DNA of 64,000 nucleotides from Selaginella moellendorffii (GCF_000143415.4 NW_003314269.1:931246-995245), one strand, 5' to 3'; positions 12,452 to 23,858 are shown, counted from the first letter of the stretch. The notes: generated by a model not told the origin, from the sequence alone. Numbers and translations are program-made.

Positions 12452-13030
12452 CTATCCACTGCGCGGGCCTTGCGACGCGTACTTCTTGAGATGCTGATAG
12501 ACGCGCAGCTTAATCCACGATCGATCGTAAGGAACGTAAGCCTGGAGGTCGGTGTCGAAGCTACACAGCACGAAGGAGCGATCGATCAATGAAAAAAGCA
12601 ATATTTTCGCGATTGATAGCCTACATTAGTGCCGAGAGATCGGGCAGCGCATCGATGAACTCGTAGAGCTCGCTCACATCGTACGTGAGGTTCCGGACCG
12701 TGGGATTGCTGTCCTTGAGCCTCTTCTCAAACAGCCCACAAATCCCTGCTCGAAAATTTCTCACAATCTCAATCGCTCAGCAAAGATTTCTTTGAGAGGA
12801 GAAAGATTTCTAGCGCATACCATCCATCGATTGATACACGCTGTCGAATTCCATGTACGTCCGACTACTCCTGTTTGGGTACGGCTGGAAGAGCACAATT
12901 GTGTGTCTACTGCTCCCCTAGAACCCCAATCCATGGATTAAACCCTCATTCTACAACCTTACAAAGAGATCTATAGGGGAATCTAGTTGCAAATCGACCA
13001 AACTAGCGGCAATGCGAATTCACTTACCAT
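12452..13030 (-). CDS. ERH: Enhancer of rudimentary homolog, copy B
   Basis: Four exons: 13030-13028 (ATG only), 12917-12821, 12745-12625 and 12560-12452, giving 109 residues. Exons 2 and 3 have exactly the same lengths (97 and 121 nt) as in copy A, so the intron plan is conserved. Key stretches are SSRHTIVLFQPYPN, SRTYMEFDSVYQSMDG, NPTVRNLTYDVSELYEF, LPDLSALIFD and YDRSWIKLRVYQHLKKYAS. Compared with copy A the first introns differ in length (110 versus 142 nt). ERH-B is head-to-head with the TGD5-like gene (ATG to ATG 233 bp). Both copies look intact, with no stop or missing core residue. Confidence 0.92.
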
Positions 13031-13263
13031 TGGATTGACAGACAAGGAACCAAGCGCCTGGTTGCCGTGGGCTTCGCCCAGGGAGATTTCGAGTAAGGGA
13101 ACCGAGGGTGTACATTCCGACACGGAACGCCATCATCCACCGTAGATAAGTGAAAATATCTATCGAGGTTTATAGCAATGGCAGCCGTTGGATCCAGCGC
13201 AATTCCAGCCGTTGGATAAAGCTTTGTTCCCATAGAGAATTAGGGTTTATTGTTGTTCTAGCC

Positions 13264-13748
13264 ATGGTTGTGACTCAATTCAACGGCGTAGGCGTTGGTT
13301 TCGGTAAGCGCTCTAGAGCAAAGTTTCGCCGGAGCTGAGAAATGTGCGTCCAGGCGCTGGGATTGGATGTGGTTTTGGGATCGGCTGGGGATTTGGAGGT
13401 AAGAATGGAGCCGGTTTTCACAGATTTCCTCTGACTAGACGATTCAAGGCGCTTCGATTCAAACCCTCGGCCTTGGAATCGGTACGATCGAGAACTTCCA
13501 CGCTGAAAATCAGTGGTTTTCTATTGATCTTCCTAGGTGGAGGCTGCGGCGTTGGTGTAGGACTTGGCTGGGGGCTGGGCGGCGCTTACGGCACCCGCTA
13601 CTTTGACTCCAAGCTGAAATTCGAAGGTGTGGAATTCGAGCAGCCAAGGAAAAAAAAGATCTGGTGGCTTCATCTGTTCGACCGAGGAAACAAGAGACGC
13701 GAGCTCATCGCTGACGACAGTGGTGATGACGAGGAAGACTCAGCGTGA
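13264..13748 (+). CDS. TGD5: TGD5-like small glycine-rich protein
   Basis: Exons 13264-13303, 13354-13398 and 13537-13748 give 98 residues. The N-terminus MVVTQFNGVGVGFG is followed by alternating glycine/hydrophobic residues (GCGFGIGWGFG, then GCGVGVGLGWGLG), YGTRYFDSKLKFEGVEFE, and a basic then acidic tail. From memory Arabidopsis TGD5 has the same start (NGIGVGLGFG), the same Gly-rich hydrophobic core and the FQGVEF motif. TGD5 is a chloroplast envelope component needed for ER-to-plastid lipid import together with TGD1-4. The Gly-rich core can form membrane-spanning helices. A further small exon between 13,415 and 13,480 is possible but not required. Divergent from ERH copy B. Confidence 0.75.
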
Positions 13749-13825
13749 TCTCGCGTATAGAAAACTTTTCCTCTCGGCTCTAACTTTGGATGCTAGGATC
13801 TCAGAGAACTTCCCGGTAGCAAAAT

Positions 13826-15215
13826 CTATTGTCTAGTCCACGAGCTTAGCCGAGAGTGATCAACTATGCGTACGCTCTTGTTCTTGTTAATGAGGATCAT
13901 GTCGTTGAATTTCGCGTCCCAGACAATGTGTCCCTCGCGTGCACAGTATTGCTGGACGTGGAAAACCGGTTGCATGGATGATCTTTCGAGACCAACCTGA
14001 GAAAAACAAAAACAAAATGCTTAGGATTGCTTATGCGTAAAGAAACAAGCTTACCACTCCAAGGAAAATGGCTGCGTCTTCTTTGATCAGCATCTCCAGA
14101 GTTCGATTGTAGAGTGGACTCTTCTCGTCTATTACATGCCTCACAAGCATTCCATAGTTGAGATAAAAACATCCCTTTCGAACCTGACAAGTGCAAAGAA
14201 CAATGTAAATATCTGGCTTGAAGCTCAAGGTTGTTGGGTATGTCTTACTAGCTTGAGAGGTTCCATTCCTCGGGAGTATTTCCCCGACTTTGATAGAGCA
14301 GTGTATTTCAAGGTCAGCTCAACCTTCACATCAACAAGTTCGCATGGTTGCGGTCCCGTTAAAACGAATCTAGCCATGAGCACTCTGCGCTAGAATTCGC
14401 CACCCACAAAACCAATCAGACATATCTTTCACAAAAGAACCAAGCGAAACCACTCGCTCACCTGAAAGATCGTGAAGAGTTTGATCTTTCTCGAGATATG
14501 ATCGCCATCGACGAGCATTTTATCGGCCGCGATGGTTGCGAGAGTCGCGAAAACACTGCAAGTAATCAGGAGGAAAACAAGGAGTCACGAAAGAAGAAAA
14601 GGAAATAGGAGTCTTACCAGCGCCACTGAGAAAGGCGAACAAGAGCTGTGCCAAGAGAGCATTGACGTTGGCGAGAACCATTGTGTACGGAGAGATGGGC
14701 GAGACCTCGGGTTCTAGTCCCGTACAGAGCGAGACGCTAAACATGAAGATCTGGAACAGCGCGAGCGGCGTTAACTCCCGGAAAGCGTGATCCTCGTAAG
14801 AGAGGTCCCGGAATGCCGGCACGTAGAGCACCGTGAAGATCAAGCTGAGCATCACTGGAGCCGCAACCATGGCCGTGAAGAACCCCGAAAAGTCCTGCTT
14901 CACCAAGAATGTGTAGAAATCCGAGACGATGGAGGCATCGTCTTGCAAGACCTGGTAGCTCCCGCTAGAAACAAGATCCGGGAGCTCGGATTGCGTGAGC
15001 TCCAGCTCCAGAGGCGCATCGTCGCCGGCGCCATCGCCATCGCCATCGCCAATGCGAGGAGGAGAATCTTTTGATACCTCGTGAATCTGGCTGGGCGCGA
15101 AAGTGACGATCTTGTGACGCCATCGCCATTTTCTCCTAGCGCGCCTCGTCCGCGGCGCCCTGGCGCAATGGATCCTCGCGCTGGGAGTGAAGAACCCTAA
15201 TCCTGTGGACAGCAT
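13826..15215 (-). CDS. Inward-rectifier (Kir)-like potassium channel homologue with atypical pore
   Basis: Five exons: 15215-14618, 14555-14462, 14384-14249, 14183-14055 and 13996-13826; 375 residues, frame-consistent at all junctions. After a basic N-terminus and an acidic linker there is a transmembrane helix (FFTAMVAAPVMLSLIFTVLY), a pore-like segment, a second helix (LANVNALLAQLLFAFLSGAV) and the Kir hinge FSRLSQPSRP. The C-terminal half matches the Kir cytoplasmic domain: CELVDVKVELTLKY, VRHVIDEKSPLYN (compare HEIxEKSP in animal Kir), GVVGLERSSM and IVWDAKFNDM. Where Kir channels have the T-x-G-Y-G filter this protein reads CTGLEPE, so normal K+ selectivity is doubtful. Kir-like proteins occur in some mosses and algae but not in seed plants (from memory). 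It could be a channel of altered selectivity or a non-conducting relative. A degraded tandem copy lies immediately upstream. Confidence 0.72.
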
Positions 15216-15481
15216 TTTCTTTTATTTCTCTTCTCTGTCCATCCATCCTCGCTGCCTAAAAGCTCTTGTGGACGAGACGCGTGGAGGAGAGAAGGGGAGG
15301 GAAGATTCCATCGATGATGATTCACCAGATTCTCCACTTTCCAACTGCAGTGGCCATCGAGAGGGTGGGATAAAAGTTCTAGGAATTTGCTACTAATACC
15401 TTGTAATCGGTGAAAACTTCCAGTTTGTTTGAGGCTAAGAAAAAGATGACGCACGATCCTAGAAAATTTTCCACTCAAAAC

Positions 15482-16615
15482 CTATTGTCTGATCGACAAT
15501 GTAAACGCTCGTGTTCTTGTTAATGAGGAGGAAACCTTTCGAGACCAGAAGAAACAGAAATTAGGATTGCGATGATGCGTAAACAAACACGAGCTTACCA
15601 CTCCGAGGGAGATGATCGCGTCTTCTTTGATCAGAGACCGCTTGTAGAGTGGGCTCTTCTCGTCTATTACATGCTTCACAAGCATTCCATATTTAAGATA
15701 AAAGTATCCCTTGCGAACCTGACCAGCACAAAGATCAATGTAAGTATCACTTGAAGCTCAAGGTTGTCGGGAGCGTCTTACAAGCTTGAGAGGTTCCATT
15801 CCCCAAAAGTATTTCCCCGACTTTGAGCAAAGTGTATTTCAAGGTGAGCTCAACCTTGAGATCAACCAGTTCGCACGGTTGTGGTCCCATGAGCACTCTG
15901 CGATAGAATTCGCCAGCCCGACAAAGTCAATCAAATTTCTTTCGTGGAAGACTCAAGCAAAACAATTCACTGACCTGAAAGATTGATCTTTCTCGAGATA
16001 TGATCGCCATCGACGAGCATCATATCGGCCGCGATGGTTGCGAGATTCGTGAAAACACTGCAAGTAATCAGAGGAGTCGCAAAAGAATAAAAAAAGGAAT
16101 AGCAGTCTTACCAGCGCCACAGAGAAAGGCAACAAGAGCTGTGCCAAGGGATCATTGACATTGGCGAGAACCATAGTGTACGGAGAGATGGGCGAGACCT
16201 CGGGTTCTAGTCCCGTACAGAGCGAGACGCTAAACACGAAGATCTGGAACACTGCGTCCGGCGTTAACTCGCGGAAAGCTTACTCATTGAAAGAGAGGTC
16301 CCGGAATGCCGGCATGTAGAGCATCGTAAAGATCAAGCTGAGCATCACTGGAGCCGCAACCATGGCCGTGAAGAATCGGAGGCATCGTTTTGCATGACCT
16401 GGTTGCTCCCGCTAGAAACAAACTTCGGGATTGGGTGCGCATCGTCGCTGGCGCCATCAATGCGAAGAAGAGAATCTTTTGATACCTCGTGAATATGGCT
16501 GGGCGCCAAAGTGATGCTGCTGTGACGCCATCGCCATTGTCTTGTAGCGCGCCTCGCCTGTGGCGCAATGGAACCTCGCGATGGGAGTGAAGAACCCTAA
16601 TCCTGTGGAGAACAT
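15482..16615 (-). pseudogene. Decayed tandem copy of the Kir-like gene
   Basis: Matches to every exon of the gene at 13.8-15.2 kb occur in order on the same strand. The pore region (VSLCTGLEPEVSPISPY) and the HVIDEKSPLY block survive, but the copy has lost much of the N-terminal acidic linker, has frameshifts after the second helix, lost several codons in the exon 3 counterpart (start near 15,905), and lacks TLEM in the exon 4 counterpart. Exon 5 is reduced: GLER joins almost directly to the terminal LINKN region by deletion. No continuous reading frame can be assembled, so it is a pseudogene. The copies remain very similar outside the indels, implying a recent duplication. Confidence 0.85.
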
Positions 16616-16968
16616 TTTCTTTTATTTCTCTTCCCTGACTCACCTAAAAAGCTCTTGTGGACGAGACGTGTGGAGGACAGAGGGGGAGAGAAGGACAAGA
16701 TTCCAACGCTGATGATTCACCAGATTCTCCACTTTCGAACTGGCACGCCCCATTTTACAGTGACCACCGCTCGATCGATCGGCCAAAGTGGAGGGATTTT
16801 GATTGACCATCGAGCAACAGTGACTGGGAGAACATCGACAAAGAGGAAGAAGTGGAAGGAAGGATTTGCTGTTAGTTTCAGGAAGTGATTACAAGCTCAG
16901 CGTGGTGTCAATTTCTCCTACTACTAAGGAGAAAGGAACTGGAAATCCCATCGATCGCTTGGCTTTGA

Positions 16969-17433
16969 TCAGCGGTGGTGGAATCCATAGCCAGACATGA
17001 TCATCGCTCGCGGCAGTGGCGCCGGATCGGCGTGAGACTCGCGCTCGCCCGCCTTGGCCAGCATTGCCTTCTCGCCCTCCTGCTCGCGGTACTTGTGGAG
17101 GTAAACCCTGAGCGGCTCCACGTAGTCCTCGAATCCCAGCGTGCTCATCGCCCACAGCAGATCATCCCCATTGATCGTCTTGCGCTTCTCGCGCTGGCAC
17201 TTGTCCGACGCCTCGCCCGTGACGAAGCTGATGAACTCCGACACGCACTCCTGGACCGTCTCCTTGGCGTCCTTGGAGATCTTGGCGTTGCCGGGCAGCC
17301 CGCGCTTCATGATCCGGCTCACATTGGCGATGGGGAGGAAGCGATCCTGCTCGCGCGGCGACAGCGAGCTCAGATTTCCCCCTCCGCCCGATTCATCGGA
17401 GCTGTTGTCGGGGCTGCCCGGACGATCCGCCAT
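16969..17433 (-). CDS. NF-YB: NF-YB (CCAAT-binding HAP3) subunit
   Basis: Intronless, 154 residues from the ATG at 17,433 (an in-frame ATG lies 12 nt upstream). The histone-fold core begins [20 protein letters not shown] and continues with [20 protein letters not shown], then [43 protein letters not shown] pairs with NF-YC, then NF-YA, to bind CCAAT boxes in the nucleus. The Lys in [10 protein letters not shown], where LEC1-type subunits carry Asp, puts it in the general non-LEC1 group. The N-terminus is a Ser/Gly-rich linker and the tail has no recognisable motif. Genes on both sides are on the same strand but unrelated. Confidence 0.95.
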   Translation of the reverse strand: MADRPGSPDNSSDESGGGGNLSSLSPREQDRFLPIANVSRIMKRGLPGNAKISKDAKETVQECVSEFISFVTGEASDKCQREKRKTINGDDLLWAMSTLGFEDYVEPLRVYLHKYREQEGEKAMLAKAGERESHADPAPLPRAMIMSGYGFHHR

Positions 17434-17868
17434 AGCAATTAGCAATCGCGCCGATCAACCGAGGAGACGAACGCACAGACGAGACGATTCTTCCGGTCCC
17501 CCTTAGCTGCGCATGCCCCGAATTCGAGAAATTCACACAACCGCGCGCCGTGTTTCCTGCGAGGAAGAGAAATTTTCCTTTCAAGGTGCCATAGCTATCA
17601 TCACATCCGGCGGCTACAGTAGGATGTTAGAATTGGCAAACCGAGGGTCCAGATTTCGCCACAACAGAGCGCCACCCGTCCCCTCGGCACGGCGCCCACG
17701 TGGAGCGCATTAGACCGTTTGACAGCTTAGTGCTAATCCGAAATTTAGGAAGGTTTATATAATTCGCCACAAATTGGTGGACACTAAATCGTATCTACAA
17801 TGTACATTTGTCTCGCGATCAAAAAGACGAAGATGCAAAAACGAAGAAGAAACCGATCGATACGGGCT

Positions 17869-18531
17869 CTACTGCCAAATCCACAACCCATCGTCCAGAT
17901 TAACGCCGGTGTTGGTCCCCTGGAGCAGCAATCCACTCTCCTCGTTCAATCCCTGGAAGATTGCTCCATCCAGCTCCGAGAGATTCACCGGGAACTCGAG
18001 AATCGCCTTGAGATCGTCGAATGCGAGTGACCCCTGCTGCTGGATCTCCGATTTCCCGCTTTCCTGTTCCTCCTTTGCGTTGCTCACCTCCTCGTCGGAG
18101 GAGAAAGAGGAGGAAACGTTCCCGCAGGACGAGGTGGAGGGCGAGCACGTCTCGAAGGAAGGGACCGACGAGGAGGAATTGGAGACTTCCTCGTGATCCG
18201 AGGAGCTGCCGCTGGATCCCAGCGCCGCCGCCGCTTGGGCCGCCGCCGCCGCCGCCGCCTTCTGGACGAACGCCGGAGAGCACTGAGGATTGTATGGAAG
18301 ATCCGCTGGAACAGCGTCTGGGAAGTTGAATTGCGCCGAGGGGCCGCGCAGACACATGAGCGCGGCGTCGTAGGCCCTGGCGGCGACCTCCGCTGTGGCG
18401 TATGATCCCAGCCAAATGCGCGATCGCTTCTTGGGCTCCCTAATCTCTGTGACCCATTTCCCCCAGCTCCTCATCCTCACTCCCTTGTATCTCTTCCCCG
18501 CTGCCATGGGTGATCGCACTATCCTGCCCAT
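17869..18531 (-). CDS. AP2/ERF transcription factor, DREB-type
   Basis: Intronless, 220 residues. A single AP2 domain lies near the N-terminus (about residues 14-73): [20 protein letters not shown], then [20 protein letters not shown] and [12 protein letters not shown]. One AP2 domain and the Val of GKWVTEIR point to the DREB side of the ERF family, possibly the A-5/A-6 type (from memory). The middle has an alanine run and serine-rich acidic stretches, and the C-terminus ends DDGLWIWQ, likely an activation region. It would bind GCC-box or DRE/CRT elements in the nucleus. The ATG at 18,507 is an alternative start but would leave fewer residues before the AP2 domain. Confidence 0.92.
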   Translation of the reverse strand: MGRIVRSPMAAGKRYKGVRMRSWGKWVTEIREPKKRSRIWLGSYATAEVAARAYDAALMCLRGPSAQFNFPDAVPADLPYNPQCSPAFVQKAAAAAAAQAAAALGSSGSSSDHEEVSNSSSSVPSFETCSPSTSSCGNVSSSFSSDEEVSNAKEEQESGKSEIQQQGSLAFDDLKAILEFPVNLSELDGAIFQGLNEESGLLLQGTNTGVNLDDGLWIWQ

Positions 18532-19234
18532 TGTAGCCGCTAGAACGCGCCCAATGCTGAATCTAGAAGAGCTCTAGCAAAATCAAGACCCCCAAGAACA
18601 GAGCACCTGGATGAATCGATTTGATTGACTGCTACTTCCCCTGTGATTGAATGCGATCGCGTGTGCCTCGAGTGTGAATTCCTCCCAATGCTTTGGACGA
18701 TGGTCTCACTAGCAGCCGCGATCGTCTTTTATAGATTGCCGGGATTCTCCACTGTGGATGTTATCCGTGTCACTTGATCTTCGTACGGACACGGCGGAAC
18801 GCCCAACTGTGACACTCGATGCGCCAGATGTCACGCCGCTCGGCAATCTCTGACGGGACGTGGCACACATCGATGGCCAGGGGACATGGGCTTGCGACGC
18901 GTGTCCCTCCCGGAAGCAACCGCGAACCCCAGATTATACAAGCCACGTGAGAAAGGCGAGGGATAGCCACCTTGCGCCGCGTGGCTTAGCTGTGAACAAC
19001 AATGTAGGAGATTTGGCCACGCGGGCAGCTGGGATTGGATAAGATTTGGCTTGATTGCGACTTCCGATTGACACTATAGAATCAAATGTTATACTTGATC
19101 TTTCCAGGAATCTAGGGGGCGGGATTGAATGGCGCTCTTCTATTTGGACAACAAAAAATATCCCGAATCTATGGCGATTCGACAGACATAGAGTGATGAA
19201 CTTTACCTCCTAACTGCTGGTCGTATGTTAATGG
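18532..19234. promoter_or_regulatory. ERF upstream region, with G-box-like site
   Basis: No gene seen. As the 5' region of the ERF gene it contains a CACGTG palindrome at about 18,943 and several further ACGTG-core stretches between 18,780 and 18,990, as found in ABA- or light-responsive plant promoters. Function is inferred from sequence only. Confidence 0.35.
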
Positions 19235-20270
19235 TTACTTTTTTCGCTCGTTCCTCCACTTAAAAACGGGCATACTGCTTGGTGTGACCAGTTCGTCGCT
19301 CTTCATCTTCCTCTTCCTTCCCTTTCCCTGCGATGAAACACCAAAACATTCACGAGATCGTATTGACGGCAAGGAAAGATCGGACCATGATTTCCTTTTG
19401 CATGGACATTGTTATCACCATGCTCTTGAGCTTCTCCAATCGCTCCTTTCGTTGAGCGAGCTCGTTGTAGGCAGCTTCACGATCCCTGTGAAGAAAGCAA
19501 TCTCAATCTCCAGTCCAAAACGGGGTTTTGTTTGCGATGAACACGATTGATTACCTGTTCACTTCTAGAGGTAAATCGCTGCTGCTCGAAGGAGATTCGC
19601 CGTTTCTTAGATTGCCTCTCATCTCATTCACCTCGTCGCTGTAAAACCAAAGATCGATCTCACACTCGAACAATAGAGAAAGTACCGTTACCCGTCCTCA
19701 GCGAAATAAGAGTGTTGATTCTCTCGAGCTTTGTCTAGGCCGTGCAACACTGCTTGCAATCTATCCACTTTCTGGAGTCACAAAAAAGAGATTTTGAGGC
19801 TTGGAAGAGTGAGCTTGGTTAGTTTTTACCTTCTGTTCGGACTGTGCTTTGCATAGAATGTATTTAACATCCTGTGTCTTCATGAGTAGGAGCTCTTCCT
19901 GCGTGTACTGCTTTGCCAAGCTCTTGGGCCTGTGGACTCCATTCACGGTTTTAGTGCTGATCATTCGATGGTAGAACTCATCCGGATTTTTAGTCAAGGC
20001 TTTCTCTTGCAATGTCTGTTATACAGTAGAGAAGAAATTCCTGTCATACCTCTAACGAGAAGAAACTTCCTTACTTGTATCGTCTTCTCCTTCCTGTGGA
20101 AATCCTTTGCGCGAAGCACATAATCCTTGTGCTTCTCGAGCAATCCAAATCGCGCTCGCTCGCTCCTGCAAGAACTTGTTTTGGTCGGAAAATCAAAGAA
20201 ATGAGCTCACTCACGGCTGCGATCGCTCCTTGTGCTCGCGGCGCCTCACGGCATTTCTTAGCGACGCCAT
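19235..20270 (-). CDS. UTP11: U3 snoRNA-associated protein 11 (UTP11)
   Basis: Seven exons: 20270-20215, 20165-20075, 20015-19830, 19771-19692, 19638-19555, 19485-19386 and 19327-19235; 229 residues. Hallmarks are MASLRNAVRRREHKERSQP at the start, FGLLEKHKDYVLRAKDFHRK, NPDEFYHRMISTKTVNGVHR, YTQEELLLMKTQDVKYIL and the basic end GKGRKRK...PVFKWRNERKK. UTP11 is a subunit of the nucleolar small-subunit processome that processes 18S pre-rRNA. The last intron begins GTCCG, an unusual donor; it is needed to reach the conserved basic tail, as reading through would add about 12 residues and stop. It is head-to-head with the TFIIIC-like gene, with 59 bp between start codons. Confidence 0.93.
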
Positions 20271-20329
20271 CGCCACGCCACGAAAAGCCCTAGATTCCTT
20301 TAGAATTTAGGGTTAGGGTGTCTTTGGAG
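20271..20329. promoter_or_regulatory. 59-bp bidirectional promoter/leader between UTP11 and TFIIIC-like gene
   Basis: Only 59 bp separate the divergent start codons. The gap contains TTTAGGGTTAGGG, a telo-box-like element typical of plant genes for ribosome biogenesis and translation. Both 5' untranslated regions and the core promoters must overlap here or extend into the opposite gene. Coregulation of Pol I/III-related functions is an inference. Confidence 0.6.
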
Positions 20330-23300
20330 ATGGAGGAAATTCACGCCTTCGAGAGCACCGGGATGGATGCTCTCGACATCGAGGCGGTAAGGCCCGATGG
20401 CTCGATCTACGCTACCACGTCTGGAGCTGGGGCGAGCCCCGCGGCCCTGGAATCGCCAGGCCTCGCAATGCAACTGGTAGCTCACAGGACGGAGCCGGAT
20501 TCCGGATGGAATATCGAGGGCGCGCTTAGCCAGGATTTATCGCGAGGAAGAGGAAAGAGGGCCGCGGAGGGGGCTCGAGAGAGGCCACAGGGCGGGCGGG
20601 CGTGGGGAAATTTGGGAAAGAGTGCTAGGAGGAGGCGAGACTCTGGCTTGGAGAATCCGGAGGAGGACGAGTCTTTCAAGCAAATCAGGGAGGAACTGGA
20701 GGAAGTTGCGAGGCAATGGACGTCCGAAATTCAAGTGTCCGAGTGAGTCTCGTTCTCTCCTATTGCTACGATGTTTCAGTGTTGTTCTAAGTATTTTTTT
20801 CACCAGGTTTTGGCAATCCGATTGCAAGTATGCCAGTTTTTCGCCGAAGGTTGATTTTAACTCCGGAGATGGAGCCACAAACTCGGATGAGTTTCAACTT
20901 CCTCTCTTTGCTTCGGCGCTGACTCCAAAAGCATGTTTCTTCTTTTGATCAAGTTTGCAAGGACTTATTTGTTGTTCTGTTGCGTAGAAGCCTGGCGTCG
21001 AGAATACTGACGAGTTTGTTTCGCACGTCGGAGGTTCTGTCTGGTGCTTAGACTGGTGTCCGCAGCGGCCAGGTTGGAAGATCTTGCAAGATGGTTCTGA
21101 GAAAGAGGTCTAATCCTTTCATTTGTGTTGGACTTCGTTACCTTCGTTTTTTTCTGCAGTATTTGGCTGTTGGAGCCCATCCTGCATCATTGACTCCCAG
21201 GAGGTTTGGACAGCCATTGTCAGAATATCACAAACTCGGTGAGCCTTTGTCTGGAAAGGCCTTGGTTCAGGTTTGGGCCTACAGCTTCACAGCGGAAGCC
21301 GACGAACTTTCTAACGATGGAACACAAGACAGTGATGGCACAGAACCCGATCCGGTCGGTGCTCACGCGCAGCCAGAACATCTACTCGAGGAGACGGAAG
21401 AAATGGATGTGGAAGTGGTTTACGAAGGTGACGGTGGAAGGGGCAGAGGGAGAGGGAGAGGGAGAGGGAGAGGGAGGCGTGGAAGGGGAAGAGGTGGCAG
21501 GGGGGCAACTCCCAAGGGACTCTCCAGAATGAAAGACAGTGCCAGAACAAAACGACCAGGACGGCGGTCAAGAGATCTGGAACTTCCAAAGATGGCTCTA
21601 GCTATAGCACACGAAGGTGGAGTTACGTGGGATGCAAAGTGGCAACCAGCAGAAGGAAGGAATGCCGTTGCCAACTATCAAGACCGGGAATTTCTACGCC
21701 TTGGTTTTCTTGCGCTAGCACTAGGTGACGGGTCGTTGCAAGTGTAAGTGCTTGTTGGCTATCTCTTCTGCGAAACTTTCTAACGCCTGATCTCAGGTTT
21801 GACGTGCCATTGCCGAAGGTATTTGAGACTTTGGATTCCAAGGGTGTTCCTATGGTCGTTTCCATGGCGCCGGTATTCAAATGCTCGGAGCTGAGAAGCG
21901 GTGGTCAAAAGAGGTATTGTAAGTGGATGTGACGATAATCTACAAACGCCACTGATTTATCTTTTGCAGTATTCCGCTGACTCTTGAGTGGTCAACCTCG
22001 TCTCCACATGACTTGCTCCTCGCCGGTTGCCATGACGGGACGGTAATTCGCCATGCGATTGTAGTCTTTTTACTTACACCGTTTACAGGTTGCACTCTGG
22101 AAATTCACTCCTACTAACGCCAACGAGGGTGAGTATTTTGCTACATTTAGGATGTTATTAACAGTAGGGGATTGCAGAAACTCGGCCTCTATTGTTTTTC
22201 ATAGCGGATAGTTTTGCTTTGCGTACCATAGCATGGGCACCTTCTCACAGGTATTTGTTACTGCTTTTATATTCATCTGACAAGCTTTTGAACAGTGGTA
22301 TCGAGGGGGAACACATAGTTGCGACCGGTGGCCACAGCGGTCACTTGAAGTTTTGGGATCTAAGGTAATGGTTCCTCGCTTTGATTTGTTTTGAGCTCTT
22401 TTTAACTTTTGTAGGGATCCTTTTCGGCCGTTGTGGGAACTGAGACTGTCTAGAGGACAGATTTTATGCATGGATTGGCTTGAAGTGCCAAGGTAGTATT
22501 TTCCTACTGTTGAGAAGCATGCTAACATGCAAAGTTTTCAGATGTATCTTGGTGACCTTGGACGATGGGACGCTGCGGACCATCAGTTTAAACAACGCTC
22601 TGTCTGATACACCTGTTACAGGGAAGCCTTTCACAGGGACTCAAGCTCAAGGGGTGCAATCTTACTACTGCTCCTCTTTTGCAATTTGGAACATTCAAGT
22701 GTGCCGGAATACAGGTACGTTTTATGGTTACGTTTTTTATATTTCTTATTTTGAGATATGCAGGCTTTGTAGCATATTGCAGTGCTGATGGATCGGTTAT
22801 TCACTTTGAGGTAGCTATCTTTTCTAAATTTCACGCACAGATTTACTTTGTCTGCTTACAGCTAAGTGAAAAAGCAATAGAGAAAGGAGGTACACGCTAC
22901 AGGGAACCTCACTACCTATGTGGTGCCTTCGCAGTGAACAGGGAGAAGAAGGCATTAGTCATAGTTTCTCAGGATTTCCAGGGGCCCGTTCAAATGAAAA
23001 GGTCACTCACGGAATGGAGCTTCACACCGAGGTCCAAACGGGGATTTACCGTTAGTGTCAACCAGGAAATGAGAGCAAGCAGCATAGCTGCAGGTCTTTT
23101 ACCACCTACAGCAGACAGCCCAAACAAGAAAAAGGGAAAGAGGGGGAGGAAAAAAAACGCTCCCAGTGCCGACAGTCCGGTAGTAAACGTGGAAGAAACC
23201 GAAGGATTTCCCGGGCCAATGGACTTGGAAGAACCTCAAACACCGGCTGGAGGAGCAGGACAGGCAGGAGCGTTGGTTTGCAAGGAAGAGATTTTAGATA

Positions 23301-23479
23301 GTGCCTTGGATACCAGCGGTAAAGCCGTGCAACCTCCAAACACGGTGGAAGAGATGCCTTCAAAGCTAGTGGCAGTTCACAGGGTCAAGTGGAACCCGAA
23401 CAAGAGCAGCGCTGGCTGGGTGTGTTACGGTGGAGCTGCTGGTATCATTAGATGCAGGCTGGTATCGTCAACCACATAG
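20330..23479 (+). CDS. TFIIIC-type WD40 protein with AT-hooks (GTF3C2-like)
   Basis: Thirteen exons join in frame to 833 residues: 20330-20742, 20807-20930, 20988-21107, 21160-21743, 21797-21913, 21970-22042, 22089-22128, 22205-22250, 22296-22364, 22415-22492, 22542-22714, 22764-22810, 22862-23479. After a disordered N-terminus, WD40-like blades follow: GGSVWCLDWCPQ, YLAVGAHP, LLLAGCHDGTVALWKF, IVATGGHSGHLKFWDLR, GFVAYCSADGSVIHFE. A GR-dipeptide tract (21,435-21,500) and KKGKRGRKKN resemble RGG/AT-hook DNA-binding elements. From memory it resembles plant GTF3C2-like AT-hook WD40 proteins, subunits of the TFIIIC factor that recruits Pol III to tRNA and 5S genes. The intron after exon 2 needs a GC donor (20,931). 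Divergent from UTP11. Confidence 0.8.
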
Positions 23480-23858
23480 AAATGTATGTATCCTATCCTT
23501 TTTTTTCTCCTTGTTTATTCCATCTTCTTTGTTCAGTTACCAGTTTTCGTTTTGTTTTTTCGTAACGGATGGTATCCCGGTTTCAATCTCTTTTGCCGTT
23601 GATTTTGTGTGATTCCATCTTGGAAAGCGCTCCTGGTAGCCAACGGCCACCGGTCTTTCACATGAAACCCGTCAGGTGACGTCGACGGAGAGAACTTGGC
23701 GTGCGTGCGCGTGTGCGTGTAGTCCTCGCTGCATTATCGTTGTGAGCGCCTTTTCAAGAGGTAAACTTTTTGAGAACGTTATCTTTCTTTGCTTTGTTTT
23801 CACTGCGTTTATCTTTCACAGGCTACTACTCTTGATGATCACTTAGACTGCCGAGGAG

